Below are positions 55,771 to 64,000 of a DNA stretch of 64,000 nt, one piece after another. The stretch lies in the NCBI GenBank assembly GCA_016271365.2, contig JADMNL010000028.1, forward strand, positions 98,611,501 to 98,675,500. Reading direction: 5' to 3'. The DNA comes from Neoceratodus forsteri. Taxonomy: Eukaryota; Chordata; Ceratodontiformes; Ceratodontidae. The notes beneath the pieces were generated by a model that saw only the letters and a program-made list of their open reading frames with translations, was not told where the DNA came from and searched no databases. Each line of letters opens with the position of its first letter. Position 1 is the stretch's first letter. A program made the translations under genes and the position numbers.

Positions 55771-56825
55771 CACAGTCTTGGTACACATGGGGATCTGTCA
55801 GAAATTCCATATAGTTCCATTTTCATCAAGACAGCAAAAACCATGCTTTGGACAACCTATAGAGAGGAACATAGAAAGAGGCATATGTGAAAAATTATTT
55901 AAACTTCATACTAAATATGCAGGTAACTTCTATTCAGATGGTTGTGTACTCCAATTGTCATTTTACAGAAAAGGCTTCCAGTCAGTTTCATTATTCAGGT
56001 CCTGTGGTTTCAGTGTTCTGAGTTTGTAGATCAATTTCATTTCTCTTTGCAGAAGTCCCTGCAGTCTGTCCCCTCTCTTTGCCAAATGTTGAACATGTTC
56101 TACGCCCATACAAATAGTGCTCCTGGGGTCTGAGTTATGATAGGTCTTAGTGCCCCCGGCGATGTATCAACCTTCTGGTTTACCATGTCTCTTACTGTAT
56201 ATGTTCCTGGACCCTCCTTTTTAACATCCAAATAGTCCTCTCAATATATAATTTACCACAAGGGCATTGAATCACATATACAACACATTCTGATGTACAC
56301 CGAATGAACTGCTTCACTTCTGTTTTCTGGCCTGATTGTGGATGTGAGAATTCTCTACCCTAACTAGTGTATTGACAGACATTACTTCAGCCACAACATA
56401 TAGAAGCCCCCTGGTAGTTTTGGCAGCCAATTTAGGCATCTCTCTTTGGGTTTACAATAGTGACTTTTACCCTCTTGATCCTGGATGCCTTTTTATTTTC
56501 TAAATGTAATCGGTGGGGGGGGGGGATTGGTTTACAGCTTCTACTAGTACTGGGTCACATAGAATTGGCCAATTGTTTTTCTATTAATGCTACCCATCTG
56601 TCCTGCTAGGTTCTTGTATTCAGTACTGAATGCAATCACAGTATTACTGTCAGGTCTTCTGGGTTTGAATTTATTTAAGTAAATCACTTCTTTCAATTGA
56701 TCTGACCTTCTGCAGTACAGAATTAACCACACCCATGTCATAACCTCTGTTCAGAAACATCTGGCAGATCTCCACTGCTCATTTCAAATGTTTCTTCCTC
56801 TGAGCAGTTTCTTCTCACCCTTTGT
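55771..56825 (-). pseudogene. Penelope-like element, thumb region and GIY-YIG endonuclease, broken
   Basis: Minus-strand continuation of the element that starts at 60.16 kb. Near 56760-56825 it shows VRRNCSEEETFE, an RT thumb region. At 56241-56290 it encodes CVVYVIQCPCGKLYIER, the GIY-YIG endonuclease opening, in which the YIG glycine is glutamate. The C-terminus at about 56000-56080 has QREMKLIYKLRTLKPQDLN and stops. GIY-YIG endonucleases are a hallmark of Penelope-like elements. Frames are broken and the glycine change suggests inactivity. Confidence 0.85.
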
Positions 56826-56829
56826 AATT

Positions 56830-57620
56830 GTTTATTTATTTAAAATTTGGTTACCGGGAAAGGCACACTGAGCTGAAGCTCATTTCCACGTGCAACCCGG
56901 GGACAGGGGGTGCAAAACACAACAAAGGGTTACAAAATTTATGATACAGTAATATACAATATACAAAAGTTGTTCTTTTATACAAATATGTTACAAAGTA
57001 TATATTGCATGACGAAAAAAAGAATTAAAAAAAAACTTAACCTAACGTAATCTTAACGTAAGGTGAGGCCACAAATCTTTCTTATTTTATTATTTAGGAG
57101 ACAGAGAGGAGGACCAGAAGTTTAGTTGTGAGTTAGGTCAGTGAACAAAAGCAAGATGTAATGGGACGGTCTGAGAAGTTGCTTAAGTGCAGGAAAGGAG
57201 GGGGTAAGGCGAATCTGGAGGGGGAAGTTATTACAGAAGGAAGGGAATCTGAGAGAGAAAGCAAGTTGCATTGCAGAGGTGCAGGCCCATGGGAAGGTGA
57301 AGAAGCGCAGGCAATATGTGCGTGAGTGGTAGGAGGAGGAGGTAGCTGGAGCTAGGAGGGAGGAAAGGTAGGATGGGAGAGTGCCAAACCAGTATTTAGA
57401 GATGAAAGTCAAACAGTGGGACAATCGTCTCTGTGAGAGGGCTTGGAGAGATGAGGAGGAGTAGAGGCCACAGTGGTGAGTCGGCGGAGTGGGGAATTAG
57501 AGGTGAAACAACAGAATTGGCCACACGGTACAGAATTAATCAAATGTCTAGGGTGAGAAGATTCAGATCTCAATAAAGAATTAGTGGCAGTGTCCTTTAT
57601 CTTTTTACAAGACAAACAAG
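56830..57620 (-). mobile_element. L2-clade LINE 3' end, copy E
   Basis: Minus-strand L2 truncated in the C-terminal coding region. Tail (AAATAAAT) at 56830-56842, then on the minus strand tgtgcctttcccggtaacca and ctgtccccgggttgcacgtg. The coding remnant at 57122-57424 has LPSYLSSLLAP and FPALKQLLRPSHYIL, and 57409-57615 has SCKKIKDTATNSLLR. It lies beside L1-B within the Penelope-like element. Confidence 0.78.
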
Positions 57621-57629
57621 GAAGATACT

Positions 57630-59794
57630 CACAAAAACCAAAACTTCAAATATACAACACCAAATAAGACCCCCCCCCCCACAAATCCTCACCTCCTCTG
57701 CCCCAAATTACAGGTGCTGCCCCACAATAAACCCCAAGAAAGAGAGACCCACAAAACCATGAACAGTGAACACACCATAAAAAGGAACAAAAGAGGATCC
57801 TCCAGGGTACTCGTGTAGAAATTACAAAGTTAGCAACCAAACATGTAATAAGTCCCATTTTATAAGGAAAGAATGGCAACTGTGTCAAACATTAGCTAAG
57901 TGCAATTCCAGGTTTAAGGCACTCAGGATCGCCTTATGCCATTCAGGCCAAGAAGGAAGTTGATCATCAAGCCAATGCTGTAATAAAACAACTGTTGCAG
58001 CAGCTGAAATCAAGGCAATATAAGATCGCTGATAGTTAACTGGAACAATCTTATAATAGCCAATTAAACATATCTCAGGAGCTAATACATCATCCAAACC
58101 AAAAGCAGGATCCAAATGACTTTTGATTATTGACCAAAACAGAGCAGACTTCTCACAGTTCCACAAAATGTGAAAAAAGGGCGCCCTCTGTTTTATGACA
58201 CCTGGAGCAGATGGGCAGAGCCTGTCTACCCAATTGAAAGAGATGGAGAGGGATAAAATACATAACATGCAAAATCATATATTGAGTCAGTCTATGTGAT
58301 CCTGCTTAATGATCTTATAGAGATCCGCCTAAACCCGTGACAATCTTGTGGGGCCAAAGCTAATGAAAGACAGTGTTGCCAGTAATAACCAATACTCGAG
58401 GGTTGGAGCGGATCAAGAGAGTAATACAACTGATATAGCTGGGCAACAGTATGCTGGGAAGTGGACACCGAAATCAATTTCCCAAAGGGGGAGGAGATCA
58501 GGTCTGTCCATGGAGAGGGGCCAAAATGAGCAGAGATCGCTGTAGACAATTGTAAAAACTTGAAATAATGTTTGGACTCCAATTTGAATGAAGATTGGAA
58601 AGTAGGAAAATCACACAAATGCTGCTCTGATAAAAAGGCAGAAACAGGAGTAGCCTGGTCCAGGGTGAGGAACACCACCAGGATAGGTTTTTTATCAATC
58701 ATAAAATTAAGGTTGCAAAATAATGGTTACACTGAACAACGTTTAGCAATATGAAAATATTGGCAAAATTGGGTGTGAGCCCACAGAGAGACCAAAAAAT
58801 AGGCATACCTTTCAGAGAGTGGAGAACAGCTGATGAAGAAACATAGAAGAATGCTGGAAGCTGAAGACGGACACTCTGATAAAAAGACCACTCCAGAGTT
58901 AACCACTGTGGCTCATGTACACCTGGCATCACTTTGGAAAGGCAACCTCATCTAAAATATTTAGACCCCTGAAGCGCTAAATAGTACAGGTAAAAATTAG
59001 GGAGCTAAAGCCCACCCCACTGAGTCGGGACTATAAGCTTAAAATACGCCCTCCTAGCCACTCCACTCCTCCATAAAAAGGTAGACAGCAGTGACTATAA
59101 AACCAATAAAACCACTTATGAGGCAAAATAATGTTTAACATCCACAAAGAGTAGAGTAAATGGGGGAGGACGTTCATTTTAATCACATTCACCCGACCAC
59201 AAAGGGAGAGAGGTAATGCAGTCTATCTCTGCAAATAGTGTTGAAGAGCTCCAAGTAATGGATCCAAATTTAATTTACTCAGGGCAGAAAGATGATGAGA
59301 AATAGTCAATCCCAAATAACTAATTGCCTTGGGCATCCGCTGAAGACCTAACGAGGGAATAAAACCCTTGTCAACAAAAGAATTAAGTGGTAAAACTACG
59401 GTTTTCCTCAGGTTCAACTTATAATCAGTAATATTCCCAAAAGAGGCAATTTTGGCCAAGGCAGCAGGAAGAAATGTTTTAGGACGGAGTGCAGCAAAAT
59501 GTCATCAGCATATACCGAGAGCTTGTACTCAGTCTGCTGCAAGTGAATACCCTGAATCTGTGGGATTTCCTTCAGTTTTAAAATTAAAGGTTCCAAATAG
59601 AGATTAAAAAGAAAAGGCCATAAGGGGCAGCCCTGACAGGTATTGGAAGTAATAGAAAATGGAGTAGAGAGCACACCATTACAAAAATAGTGGCAGAAGG
59701 CTTGTCATAAAGAAGATGGGCCCAACGAATAAAATCCTTCGGAAGATTAGAAGCCCGCAGCACTGTGAAAAGATAGGGCCATTCTTGTACCATT
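57630..59794 (-). mobile_element. L1-clade LINE, copy B (5'-truncated)
   Basis: Minus-strand L1 with the RT from just before the palm to the end. The frame 59414-59674 has CQGCPLWPFLFNLYLEPL and SVYADDILLHSV, with YADD encoded at 59501-59512. A further frame has KAISYLGLTISHHLSALSKL. The C-terminal frame 57885-58268 has APFFHILWNCEKSALFW and DDVLAPEICLIGYYK, which corresponds to the C-terminal region of L1-A at 7.35-7.5 kb. It inserted in the Penelope-like RT gene. A run of ten cytosines near 57671 lies in its 3' UTR. Confidence 0.87.
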
Positions 59795-60160
59795 TTAAGT
59801 AACTTTAGTTTTGAACTTGCTTGTGGGGTCAGATGTTAATTTTTTGTAGTAGTTTGGGTCACTTAACAGACTGTAAATAATTTCCTCATATTGTGATTTG
59901 TCCATGATCACAATATTTCCTCCTTTAACTGCCCCTTTTAGTTCTATTTGCTTATCATTTTTTAGTTTTTCAGGGGCTTGTTTTTCAATTAGAGGGATGT
60001 TGTAAACACATCTATTTTTATTGTCTTTGAGCAATTTGTCTATTTGGTTGCTTACAACATTTTGAAACACTTTTAAGCTTAAACATACTGTAGGGGGATT
60101 AAACTGAGCTTTCAGTTGGAATCTCCTCGCCATAGTTTATCATCACGATTTATCCCCTCT
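59795..60160 (-). pseudogene. Penelope-like element reverse transcriptase, N-terminal part
   Basis: A 112-codon minus frame with LIEKQAPEKLKNDKQIELKG, AVKGGNIVIMDKSQYEEIIY and LLSDPNYYKKLTSDPTSKF. The KGGNIVIMDKSQY and DP..Y..L..DPT blocks are characteristic of the start of Penelope-like reverse transcriptases. The frame ends where L1-B was inserted; the thumb and endonuclease resume beyond it at 56825. Part of the palm between is missing. Confidence 0.87.
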
Positions 60161-60204
60161 CCTAAGTTCATATCAGCATGTTTCTATGTTGTTGTTAAAC
60201 AAAA

Positions 60205-60568
60205 CAAGAGATGGGGGGCACGATCGAAACATTTAAGTATATGAAGGGAATTAACACAGCGTGGAAGGAAAACCTGTTTCAGATGAAATCAGAGAGTCGG
60301 AGAAGAGGCTACAATCTATGAGGGGCAGGAGGCAAATTTAGGGGAAACATCAGGAAGTACTTTTTTTCTGAGAGGGTGGTTGACCCTTGCGATAGCCTAC
60401 TGCAAGAGGTAGCAGACTCAAAAAATGTAAGGGAATTCAAACTTGCCTGGGATAAACACTATGTGCAAAAAAGGAAATAGTCTAAGCGGAAGGGGGTAGG
60501 TATTCTAGGCAGACTAGATGGATCAAGAGGTTCCCTTCTGCCGGCAAATTCTTATGTTCTTATGATCT
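60205..60568 (+). mobile_element. CR1-clade LINE 3' end, copy H (TTCTTATG subfamily)
   Basis: Plus-strand 3' end of a diverged CR1. It has the words gaaacatttaagtatatgaa, ttttctgagagggtggttga and a 3' UTR containing ggcagactagatggatcaag. It ends with attcttatgttcttatgatc, an octamer variant (TTCTTATG) distinct from that of the other copies. No frame is open for long. Confidence 0.85.
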
Positions 60569-60908
60569 TAAAAGCTCACATCCCGAATATAACATTTTGT
60601 TATTCAACATGTCTAATAGCACTGAAAGTTCACCCATATCCTTTTCAGTTTGTGTACTTACCTCATTAGTAGCTGATGCATTTATTACTGTGGTATCAGT
60701 TGCAGCATCACTCAGCTCTATCTTGAGCCCCGTAGTTCCTGTTCCGTATCCTGGTGTTTTTTGTTGGGGAAAAAATATTTCAAGTTGAGTTTTCTTATGA
60801 GTTTGTAAACATCAGTTTTAATCTGAGTCGTGAATGCATAATCATGGACACATGAAATATTTATGCATTTTTAATGTTATTTTTTAGCTAAAAATTGCAA
60901 TATTTAAG

Positions 60909-61690
60909 TGCAAAAACTACCAGTGCACATTCCTTTCAGAGTAATATGTCAACCACCCAAATCACAAACCACTCCTGCAGTTAATTTTTATGTTTTCAGC
61001 ATGCGAAGATTTAACCTTTTTTTTGTGTTCTTATTAAAGATGGGAGGGTCGTCTCTGTGTCAGATCAGGACCCCACCCCCACCATGGTCCAGCTCTGTTT
61101 GGCCCTGAAAATCTGAGTCATTTGTGACTCCACTCTGATTTCCCCCAGCCCAGATCATTGATCCATTTCTTATCTGCTAGTGACCTGGTTCTGATGTAGC
61201 TTGGATAATGTAAGTTATTTTGAAGGTTTTATTCTTGCAAAAATGTGAGAGAAGATATATAAAATGACTATTTTAAAGATGAAATGACATAAAGAAAATC
61301 TTATAATGAGGAAACAGGGACAACCTAATTCTGCCATTTAACCAAGTCTGGATTTACATCTGACCCAGTTCTAAGTCAGCCTAGAAAGATTTTAATTGTG
61401 TTGGCCAATGAACGTAAATCTGGACCTTTGGGAAACAGATCAGTCAAAATCAAAACTGTATCACAGCCGACCCTCCCGTGTCTAGTTTATATGGCTAACT
61501 ATGCAAATCTGTGTTAGTTTGTCTGTCATGATTCTTAATAAATGTTACTCTCAGTTAATAAAATATATATTTTGGGGCAAAAACAACTAAAGCACATTCT
61601 TTTAAGATTAATATGTCCACCACTCAAAGCACAGACACCCCTTCTGCTTATTTTCCTGTTTTTAGTGTGCAAAGTTTTTACCTTTTTTTA
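60909..61690. repeat. Direct repeat of ~115 bp enclosing a TIR-bound segment
   Basis: 60909-61024 and 61578-61690 are diverged copies of one sequence; both start gcaaaaac and run through a gcacattc word, an aatatgtc.accac word and a terminal tttaccttttttt-like stretch. Between them lies a segment whose ends GGGAGGGTCG (61042-61051) and CGACCCTCCC (61468-61477) are inverted repeats. A plausible reading is a tandem repeat dimer invaded by a ~436-bp miniature element. I found no convincing target duplication. Confidence 0.55.
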
Positions 61691-61740
61691 ATGTTCATAT
61701 GGCTAACCCATACAAACACTAAAATGTGAGTAATGAATAT

Positions 61741-63540
61741 ATAACATAGATGCATAGAAACATAGAATTTGTTGGCAGAAAAGGACTGCTTGGCCCACCC
61801 AGTCTGCCCAGATGGTCCTTGCCTACTCTGTCTCCACAGACCCTAACTGGTCTTTGGCGACCCTCCTCCCCTACCTATTTACTAATATTCCCTTATATCA
61901 ATCCCACGCATGCTTGAAGCCCCCTATTGTTTTCACCTACACTATATCAACTGGCAGTCTGTTCCACGTGTCCACCATTCTTTCAGTGAAGCCGTTCTTC
62001 CTCACATCCCTCTTAAACTTCTCTTCTCCTCCAACTTCATCACATGCCCTGTCATCCTGGCATCAAGGTACTCATTGTCATTTGAAAGAGATTCCCCTTC
62101 TGTACTCTGTTCACCCCCATGAAGTAGTTGTAGATCTCTATCATGCCACTTCTTGCTCTCCTCTCTTCCAGGGTGCACATAATGAGATCCCTCAGTCTCT
62201 CTTCAAAGGGCTTTTGATGCAACCCCTGCACCATTTAAGTTGCTCTCTTCTGGGCTGCCTCTACTCTGTCTGTGTCCTTTCTGAGGTGTGGCCTCCAGAA
62301 CTGGACACAATATCACCGGTAGGGTCTTGCAAGTGAGCGATATAGTGGCACCACTTCCCTCCTCCTCCTGCTGGAGATACCTTTCTCTGTGCATCCCAGC
62401 ATCCCACTGGCCCTATGCACTTGTTTGTCATACTGCTCTGTCACTTAGAGGTCATCAGATATGATAATAACTCCAATGCCCCTTTCCTGCTTAGTGACTG
62501 TCAATACTTCCCCCATCCTATACTCAGCTCCTGGCTCCTTATACCCCAGGGGCATGATTTTACACTTTTTGGCATTGAACCCCAACTGCCATGCTCTTGA
62601 CCAGTCCACGAGTTTCTCAAGGTCCCTATGCATTCTCTCCACACCCTCCTGAGTGCCCACCATATTAAAGATTTTGGTGTCATCTGCAAAAAGGCGTACC
62701 TTCCCTTCCAGCTGTTCTGCAATGTTACTTATGAAGACGTTGAAGAAGACTGATCCCAGTACTAAGTTATGTGGCACCCAGCTGGCCACTAATCTCCCCT
62801 CATTGGAATAAGAGACATTAACCACCATCCTCTATCACTTAGCCATTAGCCAGTTCTTTAGCAAATACTCCACTCCATACCTCTCAACTGTCCCTGATTG
62901 CGAGGGACGTCCCTCATTTTATCTCTTAAAATTGCTGTGTCCCTCATCCATCCTTCATGGGAAAGATGTTGCACATACTGTGAATGTGCTATAAATTCAG
63001 ACTTTAAAGCAGAAATTCTTAATATTCTAAGATGCTAAATCAAAAATGTACTTTGTACAAGTAAACACAATAGTTTCCACAGTGTTTTGAGCTTGTATCT
63101 CCATGTTTAAGGATGTGTCCCTCATTCTAAGGGTCTGTGTCCCTCATTGTCCCTCATTTTTGAGTGTCCAAAATGTTCATGTCCCTGATTTCAGTGACAA
63201 AAAGTTGAGAGGTATGCTCCACTCTGGATCCCACTCCTAGTGTGCTCAATTCCTTTATCTCTTCCATGCAGCACTGTGTCAAAGGCCTTGCTAAAGTCCT
63301 GATAGGCCACATCCAGTGCCCTCCTCTGATCCAGTTACCTAGTCACCCAGTCGAAAAAATCAATTAGAGTCATCTGGCGTGACGTGTTCCCTTTAAGTCG
63401 TGCTTCTTTTGGTCTTTAAGCCCATTGGATGCAAGATACTCTACCAGCCTTTTCTGTAACAGGGATTCTATTTCCCCACCACTGATGTGAGACTGGCCAG
63501 CCTGTAGTTGCAAGCCTCCTCCCTGCTGCTGCTCTTATTT
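61741..63540 (-). mobile_element. CR1-clade LINE, copy I, interrupted by a hAT
   Basis: Minus-strand CR1 with the 3' end at 61744 (catagatgcatagaaacata) and UTR words cttggcccacccagtctgcc. The palm FADD is encoded at 62679-62690 within LEGKVRLFADDTKIFNM. The thumb has NAKKCKIMPLGYKEPGAEY. A hAT miniature at 62876-63216 splits the fingers/palm region, which resumes at 63225 with antisense of the GTVLHGRDK.. and FSKAF-type region, ending near 63540 at a T-run. It differs in many positions from copies A, D, F and G. Confidence 0.88.
62876..63216. mobile_element. hAT-type miniature transposon inside CR1-I
   Basis: A 341-bp element with perfect 13-bp terminal repeats CATACCTCTCAAC and GTTGAGAGGTATG, flanked by the identical 8-mer ctccactc (62868-62875 and 63217-63224). 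The word gtccctcatt and near variants recur at both ends in the same orientation (62900-62950, 63115-63190). No coding capacity. The insertion lies within the CR1 coding region. Confidence 0.95.
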
Positions 63541-64000
63541 TTTTTTTTTACCTCTTTTTCCCCCGGCCGGGCCAGCGATCCTTATCTGCCCTGGTCATGG
63601 CCCCAGGAGACCTCCACCGCCTATTGCTGCCCAGGGACCCACGGTCACCCCTGACACCGGAGGGTGAGACTGGCCACCTTAAATGGCCAAGGAACTATGA
63701 CTGGTTGGGGTCCTGCAGCGACGGCGGTGAATCGAGGACCTCCGGGGAGGGCTTCAATCTCTCGTCGGCCCGGCCCGCCCTTCGTTTTCCTGTTTTTTTC
63801 TTCCCCCCCTAGAGGAGACGGGGACGTGCAATGATGCCAGTGTCTGCCCTCCTCCTCCCCCCTTACTGAACATCGGCAGTCGAGGTCTCCCGGTCTCCAC
63901 GGGGTCCTCCGTGCTCGAATGTTGTCCCCACCCTCCCGGGAGAAGGGAGGCTGCCCATCGGACCTCCATCCTTCTCCCCCCGGCCGCCCTCCAACAACCC
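63541..64000. other. Unassigned GC-rich segment at the window edge
   Basis: The last 460 bp are strongly GC-rich and begin after a T-run at 63537-63550. The contrast with the AT-rich neighbourhood and the adjoining T-run suggest the 3' poly(A) end of a minus-strand insertion, possibly the 5' region of an L1. Opposing 71-codon frames exist on the two strands, with no recognised domain. The element continues past the window. Confidence 0.35.

Overview
This window looks like intergenic or intronic DNA of a non-mammalian vertebrate with a large, repeat-rich genome, such as a lungfish, caecilian, salamander or similar lineage. The evidence is the mix of elements. CR1-clade LINEs end in the octamer tail (ACATAGAA)n. 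L2-clade LINEs end in (AATA)n, and there are L1-clade LINEs, a Penelope-like element with a GIY-YIG endonuclease, a CORE-SINE, a Ty3/gypsy element and several hAT miniatures. I found no host protein gene, no convincing tRNA or rRNA gene and no bacterial feature. Every long reading frame I can explain is a decayed transposon protein or its antisense shadow.

Layout, left half. 66-2822 is a long CR1 on the minus strand. 3.9-7.9 kb is an L1 whose open reading frame 2 is decayed but whose YADD survives. 9.5-15.4 kb holds CR1 3' ends, a 343-bp hAT miniature, three palindromic foldback elements and the first CORE-SINE copy. 16.6-17.6 kb has an L2 relic and a tRNA-like head. 19.8-20.9 kb has a tandem repeat and another foldback copy. 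21.2-23.4 kb is a second long CR1. 25.0-28.3 kb holds two L2 copies in tandem. 28.7-30.3 kb has two copies of a second tRNA-like repeat. 30.8-31.0 kb is a 247-bp Penelope-like palindromic insertion with a 13-bp target duplication. 33.3-38.4 kb is a CR1 followed by a near-complete L2 sitting inside a ~300-bp tandem repeat.

Layout, right half. 39.8-54.1 kb is one heavily invaded Ty3/gypsy element on the minus strand. Reading 5' to 3' it shows gag, zinc knuckle, protease, linker, integrase, reverse transcriptase and RNase H. The integrase lies before the reverse transcriptase, as in Gmr1-type elements. It is broken by a CORE-SINE, a CR1 that itself carries a hAT with a further CR1 tip, an L2 end, a near full-length CR1 with an ORF1 esterase relic, and a 1655-bp hAT foldback inside RNase H. 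55.8-60.2 kb is a Penelope-like element split by an L1 and an L2. 61.7-63.5 kb is a CR1 interrupted by a 341-bp hAT. The last 460 bp are GC-rich and unassigned.

How they relate. The L2 elements and the CORE-SINE share the same 3' end, which suggests the L2 machinery mobilised the SINE. The hAT insertions carry 8-bp target duplications and give a relative order of events. Every protein-coding element I examined has stops, frameshifts or lost catalytic residues, so nothing here looks autonomously active. Element boundaries are judged by eye and may be off by tens of bases.
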